A DNA stretch of 64,000 bases, taken from an uncultured Roseovarius sp. (GTDB lineage: Bacteria > Pseudomonadota > Alphaproteobacteria > Rhodobacterales > Rhodobacteraceae). Below the pieces are notes generated by a model. That model saw only the letters and a list, made by a program, of their open reading frames with translations. It searched no databases and had not been told where the DNA came from. The stretch is taken from contig NZ_CANLER010000004.1 in the NCBI RefSeq assembly GCF_947489715.1, positions 186,001-250,000 on the forward strand, read 5' to 3'. How positions within the stretch are numbered: the stretch's first letter is position 1; each line of letters begins with the position of its first letter. Below are positions 36,358 to 44,444 of this stretch, piece by piece. The position numbers and the translations under genes are program-made.

Positions 36358-37992
36358 ATGGCCGAGATTGAACGCGAAACGATGGAATACGATGTTGTGA
36401 TTGTGGGCGCAGGCCCTGCCGGTCTCAGTGCCGCAATCCGCCTGAAGCAGCTTGATCCCGAACGCGAGGTCGTTGTGTTGGAAAAGGGCAGTGAGGTTGG
36501 GGCGCATATCCTGTCGGGTGCTGTGCTTGATCCCTGCGGTCTTGACGCGCTGATCCCTGATTGGAAAGAAAAAGGTGCGCCGCTGAATACGCCCGTGAAG
36601 GACGATAATTTCTTCATGCTTGGCGAAGCGGGCAAAATCCGGATTCCGAACTTCCCGATGCCGCCACTGATGAACAATCACGGCAATTACATCGTTTCGA
36701 TGGGCAATGTCTGCCGCTGGATGGCAGAGCAGGCCGAGGAGCTGGGAGTAGAGATTTTCCCCGGCATGGCATGTTCGGAAATTGTCTATGACGATGATGG
36801 CAGTGTTAAAGGCGTGGTCGCGGGTGAATTCGGTAAAGAAGCCGATGGTACACATGGTCCGAACTATGAACCGGGCATGGAACTGCACGGCAAATATGTA
36901 TTTCTCAGCGAAGGTGTGCGCGGCAGTCTGGCCAAGGAAGTGATCGCCAAATACGAGCTGTCACATGGCAAAGAACCGCAGAAATTCGGTCTTGGTATGA
37001 AAGAGATCTGGGAGATTGACCCCGCCAAGCACAAGGAAGGTTCGGTCACGCACACGATGGGCTGGCCCCTGGGGTCTAACGCGGGCGGTGGATCATTTAT
37101 CTATCACCTTGAGAACAATCAGGTTTATGTGGGTTTCGTGGTACATCTGAATTATCGCAATCCGCACCTTTTCCCGTACATGGAGTTTCAACGCTTCAAG
37201 CATCATCCAATGGTGGCTGAGTTGCTGAAGGGCGGTAAGCGGGTCGCTTACGGTGCGCGCGCGATTTCCGAAGGTGGTTTCCAGTCGATGCCCAAGATGG
37301 TGGCGCCGGGTGTTGCGCTGCTTGGCTGTTCGGTGGGCATGGTCAACGTGCCGCGGATCAAAGGCAATCACAACGCGATGCTGTCGGGTATGGCGGCCGC
37401 CGAGGCGGCTCATGCCGCGATCTCAGGTGGTCGTGCAAGCGATGAACTGAACGATTACGAAACCGAAGTGCGCACGGGCCAGATCGGCAAAGATCTTAAG
37501 AAGGTGCGCAATGTAAAACCGCTCTGGTCGAAATACGGCCTTCTGGCCAGCCTTACCCTGGGCGGCGTCGACATGTGGACCAACACCCTGGGCTTTTCAC
37601 TGTTTGGTACGCTCAAACATGGCAAGACCGATGCCGCAGCGACCGAACAGGCCAGCACGCACAAGCCGATCGACTATCCCAAACCCGATGGCAAGCTGAG
37701 CTTTGACCGCCTGACCAATGTCAGCTTTTCGATGACCAATCACGAGGAAAGCCAGCCAGCCCATTTGCAGTTGAAGGATCCAAATGTGCCGATGTCGATC
37801 AACATGCCGAAATACGCCGAACCCGCGCAGCGCTATTGCCCGGCCGGTGTGTACGAGGTCGTTGATGACAAATTCGTCATCAATTTCCAGAACTGTGTGC
37901 ATTGCAAAACCTGTGACATCAAAGATCCAAGTCAGAACATCAACTGGGTCACGCCACAGGGCGGTGACGGGCCGAATTATCCCAACATGTAA
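36358..37992 (+). CDS. Electron transfer flavoprotein-ubiquinone oxidoreductase
   Basis: Inner-membrane-associated enzyme that passes electrons from ETF (fed by acyl-CoA and dimethylglycine-type dehydrogenases) to ubiquinone. The 544-residue product has an N-terminal FAD fold (VVIVGAGPAGLSAAIRL), the GxxRG-type middle region, and a C-terminal 4Fe-4S site with four cysteines in CPAGVYE and NCVHCKTCDIKDPSQNI. Length and order match mitochondrial ETF-QO. The etfAB genes are not in the window. A 14-bp perfect palindrome, AAATTACGTAATTT (36245-36258), lies in its upstream region. Confidence 0.97.
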   Translation: MAEIERETMEYDVVIVGAGPAGLSAAIRLKQLDPEREVVVLEKGSEVGAHILSGAVLDPCGLDALIPDWKEKGAPLNTPVKDDNFFMLGEAGKIRIPNFPMPPLMNNHGNYIVSMGNVCRWMAEQAEELGVEIFPGMACSEIVYDDDGSVKGVVAGEFGKEADGTHGPNYEPGMELHGKYVFLSEGVRGSLAKEVIAKYELSHGKEPQKFGLGMKEIWEIDPAKHKEGSVTHTMGWPLGSNAGGGSFIYHLENNQVYVGFVVHLNYRNPHLFPYMEFQRFKHHPMVAELLKGGKRVAYGARAISEGGFQSMPKMVAPGVALLGCSVGMVNVPRIKGNHNAMLSGMAAAEAAHAAISGGRASDELNDYETEVRTGQIGKDLKKVRNVKPLWSKYGLLASLTLGGVDMWTNTLGFSLFGTLKHGKTDAAATEQASTHKPIDYPKPDGKLSFDRLTNVSFSMTNHEESQPAHLQLKDPNVPMSINMPKYAEPAQRYCPAGVYEVVDDKFVINFQNCVHCKTCDIKDPSQNINWVTPQGGDGPNYPNM

Positions 37993-38015
37993 AAGGCGCG
38001 TGAATTCTTGCTTGT

Positions 38016-38037
38016 GGGGCGGCAAATGGGCCGTCCC
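38016..38037 (+). terminator. Hairpin after the ETF-QO gene
   Basis: GGGGCGGC (38016-38023) pairs with GCCGTCCC (38030-38037) over a 6-nt loop with one G-U pair. The T-run after it is poor (GCATTGCTTTG), so it is a weak terminator or attenuator before the TPR gene. Confidence 0.5.
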
Positions 38038-38100
38038 GCATTGCTTTGAGAGCGCTATCAGACTAGTTTGCCTCTTGAGCAATCCCAAAGGCAGGCACAC

Positions 38101-39816
38101 GTGAAACTCAAATCCCTTTCCATTGCTGTTCTGGTTGCTGCTTTGCAGTTGCCGACAGGACCAGTATATGCAGGTGAGGCCGTAGGGGCCTACCTGGCAG
38201 CGCGTCAGGCACGGTATCAGAATGATTTCACCGCCGCCGCTGAACATTTCACGCGCGCGCTCGCCAAAGACCCATCAAACCCGGCGCTGATGGAGAATAC
38301 CGTTGCGGCGTATGTAGGTCTTGGGCAAATCGACAAGGCATTGCCCGTCGCGCAACGTATCGAAGATGCCGATTTGCTGAGCCAGGTCGCCCATATGGTG
38401 TTGATCGCCGATGAAGGGCGCCGCGAGGCTTTTGACGAATTGCTGGATCGCATTGAAAGAAATCGCGGTGTCGGAGAGCTTGCCGATGGGCTGATTTCGG
38501 CCTGGGCCCATATGGGCAAGGGCGATATGAAAACAGCCCTCGAATTGTTCGACAAGGTTTCCAAACAACGCGGGCTGCATAGTTTCGCGATTTACCACAA
38601 AGCGTTGGCCCTCGCCTCGGTCGGGGATTTTGAAAGTGCCGAAAAGATTTTCGCGGGCGACGCAGAGGGCCCGATGCAGCGCACCAGGCGCGGCACGATG
38701 GCCTGGGCACAGGTGTTGAGCCAACTTGAACGCAATGGCGAGGCCGTGGCCGTTATCGACGATTTGTTCGGGGCGGATTTAGATCCTGAAATTGCCGAGT
38801 TGCGCGGTAAATTGGCTGCGGGGGAACGACTTCCTTTCAGCATCATCACCGGTGCACGTGATGGCGTGTCCGAGGTTTTTCATTCGCTGGGTCGGGCCTT
38901 ACAGGTCGACGCAGGGCAGGATTATGTGCTGCTTTACGCCCGTGTGGCCGAATACCTGACACCCGATAATGTCGACGCGATCATCATGTCTGCCGAACTT
39001 CTGGAAAACCTGGAGCGGCATGAATTGGCAACGGTCGCCTACCGACGTGTGCCGCGCGATCATCCGTCCTATTATATTGCTGAACTCGGCCGGGCCGAAG
39101 CTTTGCGTCGGTCTGAAAAGACCGATGCAGCGGTCGAAGTGCTGGAACAGCTTGCGAAATCACATGGTGACGTGCCTGTCGTGCACGTATCAGCAGGGGA
39201 CCTCTATCGTCAGTTGGAACAATTCGACAAAGCAGTAGTGGCCTATGACAAGGCACTGAAGCTTTATGTTGAACGCGACAATGACCAGTGGTTCGTGCAT
39301 TATGCACGCGGCATCGCCCATGAACGTCTTGACCAGTGGGATCAGGCCGAGGCCGATTTTCGCAAGGCGCTTGAGCTGAACCCCGAGCATCCGCAGGTAT
39401 TGAACTATCTGGGCTATTCGATGGTTGAGAAACGCATCAATCTGGACGAGGCATTGGATATGATCGAACGCGCTGTAGCGGCACGTCCTGACAGCGGATA
39501 TATCCTTGATAGCCTTGGATGGGTTCTCTACCGCCTGGGTCGCTATGATGAGGCCGTCGGCCATATGGAACGCGCCGCCGAGCTTGAGCCGGTGGACCCG
39601 ACAGTCAACGACCACCTGGGGGATGTGCTTTGGGCCGTGGGCCGTTTCAAGGAAGCACAATTTCAGTGGCATCGCGCGTTGTCCTTTATTGATGGTGGTG
39701 CAACCAACACCGATGTCGACCCAGACCGGATTCGCCGCAAGCTGGAAGTCGGGCTGGATCAGGTGCTTGAGGAAGAGGGCGGCGATCCTCTGAAGGTGGT
39801 CGATGACGGTGGCTAA
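38101..39816 (+). CDS. Exported tetratricopeptide-repeat protein
   Basis: A 571-residue protein with a signal peptide (MKLKSLSIAVLVAALQLPTGPVYA) followed by many TPR helices, so probably periplasmic or outer-membrane-associated. Clear TPR units are at about 30-95, 165-230 and, best conserved, 385-545 (for example AEADFRKALELNPEHPQVLNYLGYS and EAVGHMERAAELEPVDPTVNDHLGDVLW). Translation starts at a GTG at 38101; a TTG 33 bases upstream would spoil the signal peptide. The gene overlaps ispE by 14 bp. Its partner is unknown, but the order ETF-QO, TPR, ispE recurs in roseobacters as I recall. Confidence 0.88.
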   Translation: MKLKSLSIAVLVAALQLPTGPVYAGEAVGAYLAARQARYQNDFTAAAEHFTRALAKDPSNPALMENTVAAYVGLGQIDKALPVAQRIEDADLLSQVAHMVLIADEGRREAFDELLDRIERNRGVGELADGLISAWAHMGKGDMKTALELFDKVSKQRGLHSFAIYHKALALASVGDFESAEKIFAGDAEGPMQRTRRGTMAWAQVLSQLERNGEAVAVIDDLFGADLDPEIAELRGKLAAGERLPFSIITGARDGVSEVFHSLGRALQVDAGQDYVLLYARVAEYLTPDNVDAIIMSAELLENLERHELATVAYRRVPRDHPSYYIAELGRAEALRRSEKTDAAVEVLEQLAKSHGDVPVVHVSAGDLYRQLEQFDKAVVAYDKALKLYVERDNDQWFVHYARGIAHERLDQWDQAEADFRKALELNPEHPQVLNYLGYSMVEKRINLDEALDMIERAVAARPDSGYILDSLGWVLYRLGRYDEAVGHMERAAELEPVDPTVNDHLGDVLWAVGRFKEAQFQWHRALSFIDGGATNTDVDPDRIRRKLEVGLDQVLEEEGGDPLKVVDDGG

Positions 39817-40645
39817 GGAATTTGCACCGGCAAAGGTCAACCTGACGTTGCACGTTACCGGGCAGCGCGAAGATGGTTATCATCTGTTGGATTCGCTGGT
39901 GATGTTTGCCGATGTGGGCGACCGGATCACTGTCAGGCCCTCGGATACGCCGATCATGATCATCAAGGGGCCGATGGCTGATGGGCTGCCGCGTGACCGT
40001 ACCAATATGGTAGCGCGCGCAGCGGATGCGATGGGCGTGTCCGCGCATATCCAACTGGAAAAAAACCTGCCACATGCTGCCGGTATCGGCGGCGGGTCCA
40101 GCGATGCGGCGGCCACGTTTCGCGCATTGTCGGAAATCAGCGGTAAACCGATCCCTGATGATCTTTTAGCGTTTGGCGCAGATGTGCCAGTATGTATGCA
40201 TGGTCAGGCCGCGCGCATGCAGGGTATCGGCAATGACATTCATTCCCTGCCCGATCTTCCGGCGCTTCATGCTGTTCTGGTCAATCCGAAACTGCCGGTT
40301 CTGACTGCCGAAGTATTCAAGTGCCTGCGCAAACACGACAATGCCGCAATGCCGGACGATTTGCCCGTAGGGGCCTCGGCGCGCGAGCTGATCAACTGGC
40401 TCAGCGAAATGCGCAATGACCTGCAGGATGCCGCGATCGAGGCTGAACCCATTATCGCGCATGTTTTCAACACCTTGGCAGTGACGCCGGGATGTCTGCT
40501 GACCAGAATGTCAGGCTCGGGCGGGACATGTTTTGGGCTCTATGGTGACGCGGAGACCGCTGCCTCAGCTGCGGGTCGGCTGAATCAGGATTATCCGGGA
40601 TGGTGGGTCGCTGCGACCAAACTGAACGCTGCTCGGACTAACTGA
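39803..40645 (+). CDS. ispE: 4-(cytidine 5'-diphospho)-2-C-methyl-D-erythritol kinase
   Basis: GHMP-family kinase of the non-mevalonate isoprenoid pathway. The 280-residue protein begins with AKEFAPAKVNLTLHVTGQREDGYHLLDSL, has the ATP-binding LPHAAGIGGGSSDAAA loop and the closing RMSGSGGTCFGLY motif. It overlaps the TPR gene upstream by 14 bp, so it is translated in the same mRNA. Its 3' end overlaps the convergent polyprenyl synthase gene by 8 bp; together the two supply quinone side chains. Confidence 0.96.
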   Translation: MTVAKEFAPAKVNLTLHVTGQREDGYHLLDSLVMFADVGDRITVRPSDTPIMIIKGPMADGLPRDRTNMVARAADAMGVSAHIQLEKNLPHAAGIGGGSSDAAATFRALSEISGKPIPDDLLAFGADVPVCMHGQAARMQGIGNDIHSLPDLPALHAVLVNPKLPVLTAEVFKCLRKHDNAAMPDDLPVGASARELINWLSEMRNDLQDAAIEAEPIIAHVFNTLAVTPGCLLTRMSGSGGTCFGLYGDAETAASAAGRLNQDYPGWWVAATKLNAARTN

Positions 40646-41639
40646 CTCTCGCCACCACGTAATCCGCCAGATCAAGCAACATCTGACGCACTGAATGATC
40701 GGGTAATTGCCTGAGCGATGTCTTCGCCTTGTTCGCCCAGCCAAGCGCATCTTCGCGAGTCCGATCAAGCGCGTTGTGCCGATCTAACAGTGCGAACGCC
40801 TGATCCAAATCACCGTCGCGCTGATCGCCCTTTTCAATGGTCCGTGTCCAAAAGGCGCGTTCTTCGTCATCAGCGCGGGCAACTGCTTTGATCACAGGTA
40901 AGGTCAGCTTGCGTTCACGGAAATCGTCACCCACGTTTTTACCGGTTGTGGCGCTTTCCCCTTGATAATCCAGCAGATCGTCGACGATCTGAAAGGCAAT
41001 CCCAAGCGCATCGCCATAGTCGAACAATGCCTTGATCTGATCCTCGGCCGCACCAGAAATAACACCACCCACCTCTGTTGCTGCGGAAAATAGCGCCGCG
41101 GTCTTGCCGCGTACGATTTGCAGATAGATATCTTCGGTCGTGGCCAGATCACGCGCAGCAGTGAGCTGCAGCACTTCGCCCTCGGCAATGGTGGCGGACG
41201 CGTTGGCTAGGATGTCCAATACCCGTAATGACCCGGTTTCAACCATCAATTGGAATGCGCGCGAAAACAGGTAATCACCTACCAATACGCTTGATTTGTT
41301 ATCCCAAAGCAGGTTTGCGGTGGGGCGGCCACGCCGTTGCCCGCTTTCATCTACCACGTCGTCGTGCAGCAAGGTTGCCGTGTGGATAAATTCGACGGTG
41401 GCAGCAAGATGGATGTCGAATTCACCGCCATAACCACACATATCGGCCGCCGCCAATGTCAGCATAGGTCGTAGGCGTTTACCGCCTGCCTCAACCAGAT
41501 GTGCTGTCACTTCGGGGATGCGTGGGGCATGGCGCGATTCCATTCGCGCGCGGATCAGTGTGTTGACCCGATCCAGTTTGCCTGTCAGGTGCGCTGCCAG
41601 TTTTTCATGCGGCTTTGTCGCGGCGTGGTCCAAACTCAT
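40638..41639 (-). CDS. Long-chain polyprenyl diphosphate synthase
   Basis: A 333-residue all-alpha prenyl elongase. The first Asp-rich motif is LLHDDVVDESGQRRGRPTAN and the second is FQIVDDLLDYQGES; the residue pattern before the first motif (TATLLHDDVVD with small residues) fits long chains, so it probably makes the octa- or decaprenyl tail of ubiquinone (IspB/DdsA type). Rhodobacteraceae mostly make Q-10, so the decaprenyl form is likely. The ATG at 41639 has AGGAG seven bases upstream. The stop codon overlaps the ispE stop region on the opposite strand. Confidence 0.94.
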   Translation of the reverse strand: MSLDHAATKPHEKLAAHLTGKLDRVNTLIRARMESRHAPRIPEVTAHLVEAGGKRLRPMLTLAAADMCGYGGEFDIHLAATVEFIHTATLLHDDVVDESGQRRGRPTANLLWDNKSSVLVGDYLFSRAFQLMVETGSLRVLDILANASATIAEGEVLQLTAARDLATTEDIYLQIVRGKTAALFSAATEVGGVISGAAEDQIKALFDYGDALGIAFQIVDDLLDYQGESATTGKNVGDDFRERKLTLPVIKAVARADDEERAFWTRTIEKGDQRDGDLDQAFALLDRHNALDRTREDALGWANKAKTSLRQLPDHSVRQMLLDLADYVVARVS

Positions 41640-41694
41640 CACACTCCTGTCACACCGCTCGACAAACAGATCACGGTGCCCTTATGTCATCCCC

Positions 41695-41910
41695 ATGAAA
41701 CAGCTTTTGCGCACAACCGACCCCACCTCGATTGCCTTTGCTCAGGCCCTGCTTCAGGGCGAGGGTATAGACTGCTTTGAAATGGACGTAAATATGAGTG
41801 TTCTCGAAGGTTCGATCGGCATTTTTCCGCGCCGTCTGATGGTACGTGAGGTCGATTATGATCGTGCCGCACGGACGCTTACGGATAACGGAATCGGCGT
41901 GGATGGCTGA
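41695..41910 (+). CDS. DUF2007 domain protein
   Basis: A 71-residue protein of the DUF2007 (putative signal-transducing) family: MKQLLRTTDPTSIAFAQALLQGEGIDCFEMD is the usual strand-helix start and RRLMVREVDYDRAARTL the second half. Some members bind PII-like proteins, but most are uncharacterised. Its stop overlaps the start of the TrmN6-like methyltransferase gene by 8 bp, a common pairing in alphaproteobacteria. Divergent from the polyprenyl synthase gene with a 55-bp gap. Confidence 0.88.
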   Translation: MKQLLRTTDPTSIAFAQALLQGEGIDCFEMDVNMSVLEGSIGIFPRRLMVREVDYDRAARTLTDNGIGVDG

Positions 41911-42667
41911 AACTTGGCAGGAACATGAGCTTAGCGCAGATGACTTTCTGGGCGGTCGCTTGCGGATTTGCCAGCCAAAACATGGGTATCGCGCAGGAAT
42001 TGATCCTGTTTTATTAGCTGCCAGTGTCCCCGCGCGTCGGGGCGACACGGTGCTGGAACTTGGGTGTGGTGCAGGTACAGCAATGCTGTGTCTAGGGCGT
42101 CGGGTGCCGGATCTCGAACTGACGGGTGTCGAGCTTCAGCCCGCCTATGCGGAACTGGCGCGGCGGAACGCGTCAGATAACGATTTGAAGGCCGAGATCA
42201 TCACCGCCGACTTGGCTGAATTACCTGCGAGCATCACGCAACGTCAATACACACATGTTATCGCTAACCCACCTTATTTCGATCGACGCGTCAGCACGCC
42301 TGCCCAGAATGCCGGGCGGGAGGTCGCCTTGGGCGAAGACCTGTCGCTTGCCAGCTGGGTTGCAGTGGCTGTCAAACGTATTGCACCCAAGGGATACATG
42401 AGCTTCATTCATCGAGCAGAGCGGTTGCCCGATTTGTTGGCCGCCAGCGGCGCGCATTTGGGAAGCCTGACGGTGCTGCCGTTGATTCCCCGGCAGGGCC
42501 GCGCCGCGCGTCTGATCCTTTTGCGTGGGCGCAAGGGTGGACGTGCTGATTTCAAGTTGCATCAGGGGTGGATTTTACACGAAGGATCTGCCCATCCAGG
42601 TGATCGCGAAAACTACACAAATGCAACAGCTTGCGTGTTGCGGGACGGGGCCGCCTTGGAATTCTGA
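41903..42667 (+). CDS. TrmN6-like tRNA(Val) adenine-37 N6-methyltransferase
   Basis: A 254-residue SAM methyltransferase. Motif I is VLELGCGAGTAMLCL, and the catalytic ANPPYFDRR (NPPY) motif is that of N6-adenine methylases. QPKHGYRAGIDPVLLAASV before motif I is the YfiC/TrmN6 signature, so modification of A37 in tRNA is most likely; the exact tRNA is inferred. The start overlaps DUF2007 by 8 bp, indicating coupled translation. Confidence 0.88.
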   Translation: MAETWQEHELSADDFLGGRLRICQPKHGYRAGIDPVLLAASVPARRGDTVLELGCGAGTAMLCLGRRVPDLELTGVELQPAYAELARRNASDNDLKAEIITADLAELPASITQRQYTHVIANPPYFDRRVSTPAQNAGREVALGEDLSLASWVAVAVKRIAPKGYMSFIHRAERLPDLLAASGAHLGSLTVLPLIPRQGRAARLILLRGRKGGRADFKLHQGWILHEGSAHPGDRENYTNATACVLRDGAALEF

Positions 42668-42787
42668 GGTTGTAAAATTCAACTTTAAGTAGATTTTTGC
42701 CAAATATGCTGCGCGTGCAGCGTGACACCTGAACGAATTTGTGGTGGACTGCTTTGGCTAGGCAATATTTCAGAGAGGAGAACGCCC

Positions 42788-42958
42788 ATGAGCTTGAGTT
42801 CGCATGTTGAGGAACTGAAGAAGAAACACCTAACTCTCTCGAACCAAGTTGAAGAAGCGCAACGCGCACCAGGCTCCAGTGATCTGGAAATCGCTGAACT
42901 CAAGAAGCAGAAACTACGGCTGAAAGAGGAAATTACAAGACTGTCCGTCAACGCTTAA
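42788..42958 (+). CDS. YdcH family (DUF465) small coiled-coil protein
   Basis: A 56-residue, highly charged protein of the YdcH/DUF465 family: MSLSSHVEELKKKHLTLSNQVEEAQ, then LEIAELKKQKLRLKEEITRL, forming a helical hairpin. Function is unknown though very widespread in proteobacteria. GAGAGGAG before the ATG at 42788 fixes the start. It ends overlapping the convergent LysR gene by 4 bp. Confidence 0.93.
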   Translation: MSLSSHVEELKKKHLTLSNQVEEAQRAPGSSDLEIAELKKQKLRLKEEITRLSVNA

Positions 42959-43905
42959 GCTGACGAGACATCACGCAGGTCAATCAGATCGTGATCGTGG
43001 GCCAGTTCCGCGACATATGTGGTTTGTTCGATCAGCCAGTCGCGAAAGGCGACAATCTGGGGCCGATTTTCGGCTCCTTTTTCACAGATAATTCTGTAAT
43101 CCGCGATGGTTTTGAGCGCCACTTTATATGGTGCGACGAGTCGGCCTTCTTTCAGCGCGCGTGCGGCCAACGCACCGCGCCCGAGGATGACACCTGCACC
43201 TGACATCGCCGCATCAATTGCATGATCAGCCTGTGAATATCGTTGGCCGGTCCAATCGCGCGGCGATAGGCCAGCGGCCCGAAACCATGCGGGCCAATCG
43301 CAGGGTGGATCAAGGAACCTGATATCGTCCTGATGAATCAATTGTGCCCCGGCCATATCGCTGGCTTTTGGAAACTTTTCGGCTAGCTCAGGTGACATCA
43401 TCGGCGTTACCCAATCGTCCAGAAACTTTTCGGCGTGAAGGTCGGCATTGTCAGGGCCGTAGCCGAAACGGATGGCGATATCGACCTCGGAATGGGTCAG
43501 GTCTACCAAAGACAGGCTGGCGCTGAACCGCAGTTCGATGTCAGGATGCGCGCGCGCGAAACTATAAAGCCTTGGTGCCAGCCAAATGGCGGTGAAGGAT
43601 GGGCCAGTTGTGATGGTTAGCGACGCATGATCGGTGACCCGACGCGCCGTGCACCACGCGGTCACCAGTGTTTCAAACCCGTCGCGGGCCCCCGGCGCCA
43701 AGGCCCGGCCTGCTTCGGTCAGTTCAACAGCGCGGTTATGACGAATGAACAATAGTCCGCCAAAATGTTCCTCAAGTGATTTAATTTGGAAACTAAGCGC
43801 CGCAGGAGTGACATTAAGCTCAGCCGCGGCTTGCTGAAAAGACATGTGCCTTGCAGCGGCGTCAAAGGCGCGCAGCGCAGTAAGTGGGGGCAGTCGATCA
43901 TTCAT
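42955..43905 (-). CDS. LysR-family regulator, GcvA-like
   Basis: A 316-residue LysR regulator of the GcvA/AmpR-like group: LPPLTALRAFDAAARHMSFQQAAAELNVTPAALSFQIKSLE is the typical winged-helix start (short mark: FDAAARHMSF). The effector domain begins near residue 90 (SLTITTGPSFTAIWLAPRLYSF). GcvA controls glycine cleavage in E. coli, but no gcv gene is close here. It is divergent from the gene for the 39-residue protein at 44,017, which is the obvious nearby target. The 111-bp gap is AT-rich. Confidence 0.93.
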   Translation of the reverse strand: MNDRLPPLTALRAFDAAARHMSFQQAAAELNVTPAALSFQIKSLEEHFGGLLFIRHNRAVELTEAGRALAPGARDGFETLVTAWCTARRVTDHASLTITTGPSFTAIWLAPRLYSFARAHPDIELRFSASLSLVDLTHSEVDIAIRFGYGPDNADLHAEKFLDDWVTPMMSPELAEKFPKASDMAGAQLIHQDDIRFLDPPCDWPAWFRAAGLSPRDWTGQRYSQADHAIDAAMSGAGVILGRGALAARALKEGRLVAPYKVALKTIADYRIICEKGAENRPQIVAFRDWLIEQTTYVAELAHDHDLIDLRDVSSA

Positions 43906-44016
43906 TTCAGATTAGTATCATTTAACTGAGTGCGAAGAAAGTCTCGTTTGTAGTCCTTAAATGCAGGCTTATTATGGATTTCAGTCAAGTAATACTGATA
44001 TTCTGGAGGCTCCACC

Positions 44017-44136
44017 ATGATCGAAGCACCGACAACCGCCCGTACCCGCGATGCAATCCGCGCAGCCCATCAGGCACGCAGTGATGCTTTAAAAGAAATC
44101 TGGCGTTGGTTCAGAAAACCCCATTTTTCCGAGTGA
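44017..44136 (+). CDS. Small basic protein, 39 residues
   Basis: An unrecognised small gene that is too short for usual gene finders. CTGGAGG lies six to seven bases before the ATG, and the product (MIEAPTTARTRDAIRAAHQ at its start, then ARSDALKEIWRWFRKP) is basic with one amphipathic helix and a Trp-rich end. A strong terminator follows 27 bp after the stop, so it forms its own transcript, divergent from the GcvA-like LysR gene. Short Arg-rich proteins of roughly this type are often stress-regulated in Rhodobacteraceae, but I cannot place it in a family. Confidence 0.7.
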   Translation: MIEAPTTARTRDAIRAAHQARSDALKEIWRWFRKPHFSE

Positions 44137-44162
44137 TCGTTGCAAGCGTACTTGGAAATCGG

Positions 44163-44193
44163 AAAGGGCCGGTCGATCTGACTGGCCCTTTTC
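44163..44193 (+). terminator. Rho-independent terminator of the 39-residue protein gene
   Basis: AAAGGGCCGGTC (44163-44174), loop GATCT, GACTGGCCCTTT (44180-44191), then further T. A 12-bp stem with one G-U pair and a T-run makes it strong, and it can also work in the other direction for the small minus-strand gene. Confidence 0.9.
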
Positions 44194-44198
44194 ATGTT

Positions 44199-44366
44199 TC
44201 AGCTTTGCCTAATCGGAATAATACGCCCGGCAATCAGCCCTGAAATCTCCTCCCCGATCTCCTCACGTCTGCCTTCTGATGCAGTTAGATATTCATCGGA
44301 CAGATCGGCGATACGGGCAGCGATCGGATTCGAAATCGACGGGCGTGGTGCGGTGTGGCCGTGCAT
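44199..44366 (-). CDS. Small hypothetical protein
   Basis: A possible 55-residue protein (start MHGHTAPRPSISNPIAARI, then DLSDEYLTASEGRREEIGEEI). AGGAAGG seven bases before the ATG at 44366 supports it, and the composition is balanced rather than shadow-like; an in-frame start at 44405 would add 13 residues. One amphipathic helix is likely. No family is recognised. It ends close to the terminator at 44163-44193. Confidence 0.5.
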   Translation of the reverse strand: MHGHTAPRPSISNPIAARIADLSDEYLTASEGRREEIGEEISGLIAGRIIPIRQS

Positions 44367-44444
44367 GGGCCCCTTCCTGGGTTCAGGCAAAGAGGGCCCA
44401 AGCATAGCGCGCGAGGGTTAATGCCGAGTAAGTCCGGCAATCGA

